Positions 35,057 through 42,361 of a stretch of DNA of 64,000 nucleotides are shown here, piece by piece. The DNA comes from Kurthia populi (GTDB taxonomy: Bacteria > Bacillota > Bacilli > Bacillales_A > Planococcaceae): contig NZ_JBHUOR010000040.1 in NCBI RefSeq assembly GCF_042686175.1, positions 1 to 64,000 of the forward strand, given 5' to 3'. The stretch's first letter is position 1; every line of letters begins with the position of its first letter. Made by a program: the position numbers and the translations under genes. A model generated the notes under the pieces. That model was given only the letters and a program-made list of their open reading frames with translations. It was not told the DNA's origin and searched no databases.

Positions 35057-35638
35057 CTAAATTTTCCCACAAGAAACGCAACGACGATCTGGATCATCTT
35101 CTCCATAAATACGGAGTTCTTTTACGACACCACAGCTTTCACATTGTCCCATTGAAATTTGTGGAAGAATACCCTGGCGTGCTAAAGGCAGCCATTCGGT
35201 CATATACATCTCGTAGGTCATGCCATAGTCAATTAACATAAGTTTGCCTTCTTTATTTAATGCGTAATTACTACTGTCAAAAATATCATAACAATCCATT
35301 TCATCTTTTAAAAGATGAATGGATTGTTTTAATGAATCTGTTACACGTGGGTCTGTTTCAAAATCGATTGCATAATTTCCAAAGTCAGCTGGAACAGGAC
35401 GATAATAAGGCTGGACACATATTTGTTCATCCATGTGTAAAACAGGTGCAACATTGGCATGTAAGTTTTCTTTATATAAATGTTCATACATTTTTTGTTC
35501 TAGATAGCTTTGTTTCTTTCCAAGCGGATGTAAAAATGTTTTAATGACAAACTGGTCAAAGCGATCCACTTTACGTGTAGATCCTAAGCCAATAAATTTT
35601 CCTACGGTTTTGGGGGTTACGTGTAATAGTTGAATCAT
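35057..35638 (-). CDS. Compact kinase-like protein with C-terminal zinc ribbon
   Basis: The 193-residue protein starts like a kinase N-lobe (VGKFIGLGSTRKVDRFDQFVIKTF, with Gly-rich loop and a candidate ATP-binding Lys), has a central helix and ends its core with LMLIDYGMT (about 132), like a metal-binding D-x-G motif. A C-terminal treble of Cys pairs, CESCG and CVSCG (about 163-191), forms a likely zinc ribbon. No clear HRD catalytic loop is seen, so activity is uncertain. It is a single gene with its own ribosome site (AAGGAGC). The association of a mini kinase fold with a zinc ribbon is unusual. Confidence 0.65.
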   Translation of the reverse strand: MIQLLHVTPKTVGKFIGLGSTRKVDRFDQFVIKTFLHPLGKKQSYLEQKMYEHLYKENLHANVAPVLHMDEQICVQPYYRPVPADFGNYAIDFETDPRVTDSLKQSIHLLKDEMDCYDIFDSSNYALNKEGKLMLIDYGMTYEMYMTEWLPLARQGILPQISMGQCESCGVVKELRIYGEDDPDRRCVSCGKI

Positions 35639-35773
35639 AGCTAACCAGCTCCTTCAATCATTTTATAATTAAATCTATTATATAACAGAATACAAAAAAA
35701 TCAAGTAGTTATAGAACAAAAATAAGTGTAAAATGAGAATATTTCAGTTTTAGGTAGTTAAAACAATAGAAAA

Positions 35774-35798
35774 AGAGCTACACAGTGTGTGCAGCTCT
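35774..35798 (-). terminator. Terminator of the VOC gene
   Basis: On the - strand AGAGCTGCAC and GTGTAGCTCT pair and are followed by TTTTTC, 18 bases after the VOC stop codon. Confidence 0.8.
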
Positions 35799-35815
35799 GA
35801 TATATAACAGATTGT

Positions 35816-36223
35816 TTATTCGTAGCTGAATTGCCATTCTATATCGTATTTATCTCGTATTGACCCATAAAGAGGACTAAGGAAAGTTTCTTGCAAATCC
35901 ATTAAAATGTCACCCTCTTTAGAGAGATTAGTAAATGCTTGACGCATAAATTCTTTATCATTTGAAATAATGGCCAATGTAATATTATTACCAATTGAGG
36001 CAGGTGCGTCGCTAAATGTATCAGAGAACATAATTTTTTCTCCAGCCACTGATACATACCCATGCATTACTCGATTTTTAGCATCCATCGGTATTAAATG
36101 CTCAGGGTTTTCAGGTGCCTCGCCAAATGTCATAATAGATGTATCGTTACTTTGGAAAGCATTGGCGTAAAAAGTGATAGCTTCTGTTGCCTCGCCATTA
36201 AAAATTAAATAAGGTGTAATCAA
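35816..36223 (-). CDS. VOC-fold protein, PhnB-like
   Basis: The 135-residue protein starts with TTG after GGAGG. It matches the PhnB/3-demethylubiquinone-like branch of the VOC superfamily: MITPYLIFNGEATEAITFYANAF at the start, RVMHGYVSVAGEKIMFSDT in the middle and the ending LYGSIRDKYDIEWQF. No metal site is certain and the substrate is unknown. A terminator follows immediately. Confidence 0.87.
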   Translation of the reverse strand: MITPYLIFNGEATEAITFYANAFQSNDTSIMTFGEAPENPEHLIPMDAKNRVMHGYVSVAGEKIMFSDTFSDAPASIGNNITLAIISNDKEFMRQAFTNLSKEGDILMDLQETFLSPLYGSIRDKYDIEWQFSYE

Positions 36224-36299
36224 TGGAATTTCCTCCTTAAAGATAATATGGTATTGTTATTCCCTTTTGACAAAAAAATACTCTATGAAGGTGATAAAA

Positions 36300-37091
36300 A
36301 TGGATACAACAAATATGACGGAACAGCAATTCATTGAATGGTATCAAGCGAATGAAAAAGGAAAATATGAAACACCTAGCATGACAACCGATATGATTAT
36401 TTTTACGAATCAACATGAGAAACTTCAACTATTACTAATTCAAAGAAAGCAACATCCTTTTAAGCAGAGTTGGGCATTTCCAGGGGGCTTTGTTGATATG
36501 GACGAAGATTTAGATACTGCAGCTCTGCGTGAGTTGCAAGAAGAAACTGGACTTCAACAAATTTATGCAACACAGTTATATACATGGTCAGATGTAAATC
36601 GTGATCCTCGGATGCGCGTAATTAGCGCATCTTATTTAGCACTTGTAAATCGAGAGGCGTTATTGGCTGCAAAAGCAGCTGATGATGCAGCTGACGTAGC
36701 TCTTTTTACGATTGAACTTCCTGTTGTGAAAAAATATGTAGGAACACAGCGTATAATGTTACGCTTAAGTCATCCACAGAAAGGAACGTTGTCAGCTGAG
36801 CTGGATATTACGTATACACAAGTTGGAAAGCAATTACATGAAAAAATAAATATTGTTGAACAACAAAATATCGCATTTGATCATGCTAAAGCAATTGTCT
36901 ATGCAATTTTACGTATGCGAGAAAGAGCACAAACTTCACCATTAGCACTTGAATTGTTACCAGAAACATTTTCGTTTGAACAACTCAAACAAGCATATGG
37001 GGCAATTATGAATGAGCAATTAGCTAAATCAACTATCTTACAGTACGTTGAAAAGATAAATAAGGATATGTATCAATTTAAACAAGTTTAA
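36300..37091 (+). CDS. Nudix hydrolase with NrtR-like C-terminal domain
   Basis: The start is ATG 36300 after AAGGTGAT; the TTG at 36267 lies before this site. The 263-residue product has a Nudix box GGFVDMDEDLDTAALRELQEETGL (about 60-83) with all catalytic Glu residues, and a C-terminal winged-helix-like part (about 195-263: LLPETFSFEQLKQAYGAIMNEQLAKSTILQYV). This is the layout of NrtR-like regulators of NAD metabolism and of ADP-ribose pyrophosphatases. Whether it cleaves or only senses ADP-ribose is not clear. It ends in front of a dispersed 15-bp-type site and a strong terminator. Confidence 0.85.
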   Translation: MDTTNMTEQQFIEWYQANEKGKYETPSMTTDMIIFTNQHEKLQLLLIQRKQHPFKQSWAFPGGFVDMDEDLDTAALRELQEETGLQQIYATQLYTWSDVNRDPRMRVISASYLALVNREALLAAKAADDAADVALFTIELPVVKKYVGTQRIMLRLSHPQKGTLSAELDITYTQVGKQLHEKINIVEQQNIAFDHAKAIVYAILRMRERAQTSPLALELLPETFSFEQLKQAYGAIMNEQLAKSTILQYVEKINKDMYQFKQV

Positions 37092-37100
37092 ATGTTTACA
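37086..37100 (+). repeat. Variant of the dispersed 15-bp site
   Basis: GTTTAAATGTTTACA matches the consensus at 13 of 15 positions and overlaps the Nudix stop codon. A half-site TTGTAAACAAG follows at about 37193, after the terminator. Confidence 0.55.
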
Positions 37101-37142
37101 AATTTACTTGTTGATGAAATATTCTTATAAGAACCAATAAAT

Positions 37143-37187
37143 AAAACCCCGTATGCTAACGTTATTTGCTAGCATACGGGGTTTTTG
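37143..37187. terminator. Bidirectional terminator
   Basis: AAAACCCCGTATGCTA pairs with TAGCATACGGGGTTTTT, between the convergent Nudix and beta-helix genes. Confidence 0.88.
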
Positions 37188-37212
37188 TTTATTTGTAAAC
37201 AAGTTTATTAAT

Positions 37213-39477
37213 TTACGAACTGCGTTTGCGATACATCATATAGCCATTTAATGAAACTGTAGAGTTATCAAAAAGTGTAGCTCCACGTTCATTTGCACGT
37301 TTTGGCGCTATCTCACATTCTGTTAATACAGCTTCACTATCACCTTCTAAATAAAATTCATCTTTTTCGTGTTGTTTGAATGTGCTATCTGTAAAGGTAA
37401 TTTGACTAGATTTTCCACGCACACCATAATCGGCTCCACCAGCAATAAAGCATTTCTTTCCAATAAGTGTACTTTGATCAATTGTGATTGTCGGATGGAG
37501 ATGGTCTGTACAAGTTACCATATTAAAGGTAGCGTTCACTTTATTTGTTAATGCTAAAGCGGTTCCACCATTATTAAAATGAATTTGTTGTAATTGTAAA
37601 GTAGAACGAGTTGCATCAAATTGTATTGCAAGGTTTTGCGAGAATAAGACATCTAATAAATTAAATGAGCTACTTATTGCACAAATACCATGTTGTTTAT
37701 TTTTGGATATTTGACTATCATTTAATGTTACTGTAGCACCCTTTGTATAAATTCCACTACCATTATTGATGAAATTTACATGCTCTAGTGAGAGTGTGCA
37801 ATATTCACTAGCTAAACCATATTGATTAGCGCCACTAAATTTTCCTTGAGTCAATAATAAATGACCGTTTTCAAGACAACGAATACCATCTAATTTTTGG
37901 TTTTCACATTCGATATTATTAATAGTTAGTTTGCTATTATTTGCATAAATTCCATAAGTACCATCATATAATGTAAGATTTTTGAAAATAGCTTCACTAT
38001 TAAGTAGATCGATATTAATATCCATATTATTATGGAATGTTAGATTTTCAGCCGTTCCACTACTGCGGTCGTTAATCTGCAATGCAATTGCATTTGAATT
38101 TGAGATTTGAAGTATATCAATTTTAAATTGAGTTTGTGCTAAGAAGATAGCTGGAAAGTCAGATGGATGCCCCATCACGATAATATTTTGTAATCGTATT
38201 GCACTATTATTTACATTGATTGCATTTCCTCCACAACGATCGAAACGACAATGTGTAATGTCAATATCACACTTAGCTGCCAATGTAATATGATTTTTAG
38301 CCGCAATGATAAAGGCACAATCGTTAATTGTACCAGTAACTTGCTCAGCTAATAAAATGGCACTAGCTAGCTCAGATTGAAATTCACATGCTGTTAGTTT
38401 GCAATTTCCACCAACAGCTTCTAGTTGAACGCCCCGGTGTGTCATAAAATGTGTAGTGCTAATAGAAAGCTCAGATTGTGTAGCAAAAATGGCACGGTGG
38501 CTACCACGATAAATAGCTGTATTATCGATATGTAACTGGCAATGATTTAATTGAATTTGAGCTTTTTCCTTTCCTTTATGCTCCATAATTTTACACTCAG
38601 TTAAATAAATCGCGCTATTTTGACCTAAGATGGCATGATGTTCACCATATGTTAATTCCATATGTTTTGCGCGGAATGTAGAATTTTGTGATGCAGTGAT
38701 TTGTGTATCTGTTGTTTCTGTAAAAAGTGTTGCAGAAACAGATGCTTGACTATCGATTAATATAAGATGCTGTTTCGCTTTTTGAAACTGACTATTCGTT
38801 AAAATCATTGATGATTGAGCAAGTTCAATTTGCGTCCCCATTGTATGTTCAGAGAAGTAGCTTGTAGAAATATTGAGTGTTGTTTTTTTCGTTGCAACAA
38901 TTGCTTGCACAGCTTGTTGAAAGCGACTATGAGTACTTGTTAATTGACTTTCTTCCATATAAAGATGTGTTTTTAATTGATTTTTAAAGAGTGTGTGATC
39001 AATTGTTAATTGGCATTCTTTCGCAAATATTGCGTAATATTTACCGTTAAATTGACATTTTGATAAATTGATTGTTGATTGAGCCACTGCTAAGAAAGCT
39101 TTGTTCGCTTCCTTAGCTGAGCTTTCAAAATAACAATCTGTCAAATTAATTGTTGAGTTTTGAGCTAAAATTGTATGCTCCGTATAGTTGCCTGCAAAAC
39201 AACAATTTTCAAAATGTACAGTGGCTTCCTTCATTTCTAAAACATTTTCGAAATGTAAATTTTGGACTGTTGCCTCTACATTAGGTGCTACAACAAGATC
39301 ACCTATAATACATACAGCACCATGTCCATGAATGGTTACAGGTTTACGTAGGACTAGCACTTCATCATAGATGCCTGCAGAAACTTCTAAACAATCGTTA
39401 TCTTCTGCATGTTCCAAAGCCTCTAATAAAGACTGATAAGCCCCTTCTTTATAACGTGAAACGTATAATGTTGCCAT
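37213..39477 (-). CDS. Cytoplasmic right-handed beta-helix repeat protein
   Basis: The 754-residue protein is built of about 30 short repeats of 20-24 residues with the pattern x-N/H-x-A/S-T-I-x-L-x-x-C-x-F (for example NSTINLTDCYFESS, QSTINLSKCQFNGKYY, NSAIYLTECKIMEHKG). This is a right-handed parallel beta-helix of the pectate-lyase-like kind. It begins with the typical cap motif (LYVSRYKEGAYQSLLEALEHAEDNDCLEVSAGIYDEVL). There is no signal peptide or anchor, so unlike most of its relatives it should stay inside the cell. No catalytic residues stand out. AAAGGAGG precedes the ATG. Role unknown; it could be a scaffold. Confidence 0.85.
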   Translation of the reverse strand: MATLYVSRYKEGAYQSLLEALEHAEDNDCLEVSAGIYDEVLVLRKPVTIHGHGAVCIIGDLVVAPNVEATVQNLHFENVLEMKEATVHFENCCFAGNYTEHTILAQNSTINLTDCYFESSAKEANKAFLAVAQSTINLSKCQFNGKYYAIFAKECQLTIDHTLFKNQLKTHLYMEESQLTSTHSRFQQAVQAIVATKKTTLNISTSYFSEHTMGTQIELAQSSMILTNSQFQKAKQHLILIDSQASVSATLFTETTDTQITASQNSTFRAKHMELTYGEHHAILGQNSAIYLTECKIMEHKGKEKAQIQLNHCQLHIDNTAIYRGSHRAIFATQSELSISTTHFMTHRGVQLEAVGGNCKLTACEFQSELASAILLAEQVTGTINDCAFIIAAKNHITLAAKCDIDITHCRFDRCGGNAINVNNSAIRLQNIIVMGHPSDFPAIFLAQTQFKIDILQISNSNAIALQINDRSSGTAENLTFHNNMDINIDLLNSEAIFKNLTLYDGTYGIYANNSKLTINNIECENQKLDGIRCLENGHLLLTQGKFSGANQYGLASEYCTLSLEHVNFINNGSGIYTKGATVTLNDSQISKNKQHGICAISSSFNLLDVLFSQNLAIQFDATRSTLQLQQIHFNNGGTALALTNKVNATFNMVTCTDHLHPTITIDQSTLIGKKCFIAGGADYGVRGKSSQITFTDSTFKQHEKDEFYLEGDSEAVLTECEIAPKRANERGATLFDNSTVSLNGYMMYRKRSS

Positions 39478-39727
39478 CGAAACTCCTCCTTTTGTTTATT
39501 ATACAAAATATTTACATGAAGTGATAATGCAATTCTTATAATCATTATATACATATAACAAACTACATAGAAAAGATATACCGTATGTAGATTGGTTTAT
39601 TTTTTATACATGTCTATAATAATCGGCTGCCTCTATAGTAACTTCCCGATTTAAGCTAGTATTTTTTAATTTTTTCAAAAAAATTCAATAATTTGAAAAG
39701 AAAACATATTAAATTTCAAAAATTTGC

Positions 39728-39868
39728 TATAATTGACATATGATTTAGTAAAAATAGCAGACTAATTATTTACTATTTTTCCTAAATTACTTTTCTAATC
39801 TGGGACAATTTGAATTTTAAGATTAGAAAAAGCCAGCAATGTCACAGGGGTGTGACGGATTTTGCTGA
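39728..39868 (+). promoter_or_regulatory. Extended -10 promoter and structured leader of the FabG-like gene
   Basis: TGCTATAAT (39725-39733) is an extended -10. The leader then forms two hairpins: TTTTCTAATCT (39791-39801) with AGATTAGAAAA (39820-39830), and CAGCAA-GTCACA-GGGG-TGTGAC-TTGCTG (39834-39868). The second ends about 15 bases before the AGGAGGG ribosome site. No known riboswitch class fits. The remaining part of the 417-base gap (39478-39724) shows nothing clear. Confidence 0.5.
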
Positions 39869-39894
39869 GCGAATTTATATGAGGAGGGTTTTAT

Positions 39895-40623
39895 ATGCGT
39901 TTAGAAAACAAAGTAGCCATTATTACGGGTGCTGCAAATGGTATTGGGGAAGCAGCAGCGAAAAAATTTGTGGCTGAAGGAGCAAAAGTCGTAGTGGCGG
40001 ATTTTGCTGATCATGGCGAAGAAGTGGCGAAAAATCTTGGGGATTCAGCTCGCTTTTTCAAACTAAATGTGACAGATAAAAAGAGCGTAGCAGAAATGGT
40101 GCAATTTGCAGTAGATCAATTCGGGACAGTTGATATTCTTGTAAATAATGCCGGCATTACACGTGATGCAATGTTACACAAAATGACAGATGAACAATTT
40201 GATCAAGTAATGAATGTGAATGTTAAGGGTGCATTTAATTGTACACAAGCTGTATATCCAATTTTAAAAGAGAAGCAATATGGTCGAATCATTTCGACAT
40301 CTTCAGTAAGTGGTATTTATGGTAACATTGGTCAAACAAACTATGCGGCTTCAAAAGCGGCAATTGTTGGAATGACGAAGTCTTGGGCAAAAGAATTTGG
40401 CCGTAATGGTGTAACAGCAAATGCCGTAGCACCAGGTTTTATTAAAACAGCAATGGTTGCTGCAATGCCTGAAAAAGTAATTGAAAAAATGGAAGCGACT
40501 ATCCCATTACAAAAGCTTGGTGAACCAGAAGATATTGCTAATGCGTATGCTTTTTTAGCTTCTGATGAAGCAAAATATATTACAGGGCATGTCTTACATG
40601 TAGATGGCGCGATAATGATGTAA
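39895..40623 (+). CDS. FabG/PhaB-like short-chain reductase
   Basis: The 242-residue classical SDR has the cofactor loop TGAANGIG (12-19), NNAG (about 86), catalytic Ser in STSSVSG, YAASK (Tyr and Lys) and PGFIKTAMV. It best fits 3-oxoacyl-ACP or acetoacetyl-CoA reductases, which use NADPH. The gene stands alone rather than in a fatty-acid cluster, so a role in polyester or special acyl metabolism is possible. It has a long structured leader and its own terminator. Confidence 0.9.
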   Translation: MRLENKVAIITGAANGIGEAAAKKFVAEGAKVVVADFADHGEEVAKNLGDSARFFKLNVTDKKSVAEMVQFAVDQFGTVDILVNNAGITRDAMLHKMTDEQFDQVMNVNVKGAFNCTQAVYPILKEKQYGRIISTSSVSGIYGNIGQTNYAASKAAIVGMTKSWAKEFGRNGVTANAVAPGFIKTAMVAAMPEKVIEKMEATIPLQKLGEPEDIANAYAFLASDEAKYITGHVLHVDGAIMM

Positions 40624-40636
40624 GCTATATAAGTTG

Positions 40637-40667
40637 AGAGTAACGGTAATTCGTTACTCTTTTTTTA
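40637..40667 (+). terminator. Terminator of the FabG-like gene
   Basis: AGAGTAACG and CGTTACTCT pair with a short loop, followed by seven T. Confidence 0.88.
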
Positions 40668-40811
40668 TTCTGAAAATGCGTCATATATACAGGTATTTTA
40701 GATTAAAAAAGAAGAGAATGGGTATAGTCTACCAAAAGACATATATAGCTAGATGACGTTGGATGCGCTTATCATTTCAAATTGTTGACTTAATGAAAGG
40801 CGGGAAAATAT

Positions 40812-41063
40812 ATGAAGGCAGTCATGAAAAGAATCGAACGAGATGCTATTGTGTTAGAAATGGACGGACAAGAATATAAATTAATAATGGATAGAGACAT
40901 GACACAGTATGTACATGTCATAATGAATGAAGGTTTCTATATTGAACCTGTACATTCTGACAAGCAACGAGAATTACTTATGATCTCTGATAATCCAGAT
41001 GCAGACATAATGCTAAATAAAGTAATCTCTAATTCTTCAAAATTACCAGATGTTTATCAGTAA
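40812..41063 (+). CDS. Small unknown protein
   Basis: The 83-residue product, MKAVMKRIERDAIVLEMDGQEYKLIMDRDM..., is a small beta-rich fold by appearance with no membrane segment. It has no recognised family. AAAGGCGGG precedes the ATG by 9 bases. The next gene is 60 bases away with no terminator between, so both may share a transcript. Confidence 0.65.
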   Translation: MKAVMKRIERDAIVLEMDGQEYKLIMDRDMTQYVHVIMNEGFYIEPVHSDKQRELLMISDNPDADIMLNKVISNSSKLPDVYQ

Positions 41064-41123
41064 GATAAGGCGCATAAGGCGAGAGCTACAAATGTCTCAA
41101 TATAAATGAAAGAGGCGGTGAGT

Positions 41124-41312
41124 ATGAATAGCCAAGCGATGACGTGTTCAAAATGTAATCGAATTTTGAGTTTACAAGATCGTATTGAAATAGATCATGG
41201 TACGTTTACAGCGCTACATCACCCAACTTATGTTTACACATGCCCACATTGTGGACATATTGAAGCGAGCCATGATGACTTTGAAGAGAATGAACACTCT
41301 ATTTCGTCATAA
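41124..41312 (+). CDS. Small zinc-ribbon protein
   Basis: The start is ATG 41124 after GAGGCGGTGAG; ATG 41106 lies before this site. The 62-residue protein has CSKC (about 8-11) and CPHC (about 39-42), two Cys pairs 28 residues apart, forming a rubredoxin-like zinc ribbon, and an acidic tail EASHDDFEENEHS. It is too small for an enzyme and may be a metal-stabilised adaptor. It is likely cotranscribed with the gene at 40812. Confidence 0.72.
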   Translation: MNSQAMTCSKCNRILSLQDRIEIDHGTFTALHHPTYVYTCPHCGHIEASHDDFEENEHSISS

Positions 41313-41317
41313 AGCCC

Positions 41318-41350
41318 AAAGGAATCGTGCACTTGTTACGGTTCCTTTTT
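41318..41350 (+). terminator. Terminator of the small zinc-ribbon gene
   Basis: AAAGGAATCGT and ACGGTTCCTTT pair with one wobble and a T-run. The stem follows the stop codon by 6 bases. Confidence 0.8.
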
Positions 41351-41354
41351 TACG

Positions 41355-41369
41355 GTTAATATGTTTACA
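41355..41369 (+). repeat. Variant of the dispersed 15-bp site
   Basis: GTTAATATGTTTACA matches 13 of 15 positions of the clustered site, between two terminators in a convergent gap. Confidence 0.5.
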
Positions 41370-41397
41370 AGTAATTTTTTTTACAAATAAACAAAAA

Positions 41398-41429
41398 ATC
41401 CATTCTTTGTAACAAACAAAGAGTGGATT
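41398..41429 (-). terminator. Terminator of the small membrane protein gene
   Basis: AATCCA-TCTTTGT and ACAAAGA-TGGATT pair, with T-run on the - strand. Confidence 0.75.
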
Positions 41430-41434
41430 CCTTT

Positions 41435-41680
41435 TTAACGATAATAATTTAATAAAGACTGTGCAAAAATAAGTGCAATCGCGATGACAAAAGCTGTTAA
41501 TAATATATAGCTTGTACGCCATAATAATCGTTGTTGTTGTTCATGCGCTTCTAATAAAGCATTTTCTTCCTCTTCTGTTAATCCATCAACGATGACTTCA
41601 GATTTTTCGTTAAAGAGATAGGAGAATAAAGCTATCATTAAAAATGCGGTAATAAATGCGATAATACCTAAAAGATACAT
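41435..41680 (-). CDS. Small two-helix membrane protein
   Basis: The start is ATG 41680, eight bases after GGAGGTG; the ATG at 41707 lies upstream of this site. The 81-residue product has a membrane helix (about 2-22), an acidic central stretch (VDGLTEEEENALLEAHEQQQ) that looks helical, and a second membrane helix (about 55-75). No family is recognised. It has its own terminator. Confidence 0.72.
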   Translation of the reverse strand: MYLLGIIAFITAFLMIALFSYLFNEKSEVIVDGLTEEEENALLEAHEQQQRLLWRTSYILLTAFVIAIALIFAQSLLNYYR

Positions 41681-41800
41681 GGCCGCACACCTCCATACGT
41701 ATATCATCGGTTATAAAAAAATGGTTTTTAGTAATGTACTTTAATTTCTTACAAGTTGGTAAAGTATCATGAATTGTACGAAGTTTCTTTTTGTATGAAA

Positions 41801-41815
41801 GTAAAAATGTTTACA
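41801..41815 (+). repeat. Dispersed 15-bp site GTAAAAATGTTTACA
   Basis: Exact copy in the gap between two - strand genes, followed by AATATAC exactly as at 34834. Confidence 0.85.
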
Positions 41816-41834
41816 AATATACAAAAGGTCAACG

Positions 41835-42203
41835 TTATGCTTGTTTAATAGCAAAGTAATTATTTTCTGGATCAGAAAAATTAAACACACGTTGTCCAGG
41901 CATATCCACAATTTCACCTACTGTAACATTTGCTGCTACTAATCGGGCATGGAGCTTCTCTAAATCGGATGTTGCAAATAATAATGAAGGTGTTGCCATA
42001 TCGAGTTCTGGAGACATTTTCATTATTTGTTCGCGATTATGTAAAATGATGGTTGTTTCCGCATTTGCATGTGGTGAAAGTTCAATCATATACATATCAC
42101 CATTCATTACTTCATTTTTAACAACAAAATCAAAATGCTTTACCCAAAAATCACGAATTTCTTTTTGATTTTCTACATATAGCATAAGTTGTGCAAGTTG
42201 CAT
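41835..42203 (-). CDS. VOC-family (glyoxalase-like) protein
   Basis: The start is ATG 42203 after GAAGGGGG; the frame extends upstream without a better site. The 122-residue product has the VOC pattern: LAQLMLYVENQKEIRDFWVKHFDFVV, MYMIELSPHANAETTIILH, and VFNFSDPENNYFAI at the end. The single module dimerises in this family. The substrate is unknown; it could be a resistance or detoxification protein. Confidence 0.87.
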   Translation of the reverse strand: MQLAQLMLYVENQKEIRDFWVKHFDFVVKNEVMNGDMYMIELSPHANAETTIILHNREQIMKMSPELDMATPSLLFATSDLEKLHARLVAANVTVGEIVDMPGQRVFNFSDPENNYFAIKQA

Positions 42204-42361
42204 ACGTATACCCCCTTCAAAATGGTTAATTATTTGGTTCATATGACATTAAATTTAAATAAATTTCATATTAATAAACTTAAAATAACTATATTTTAGA
42301 CTATCTTCTATTATATACTATAAACAAGTAAGACTATTTTGACAATTTTAGGAGGGTTTTG

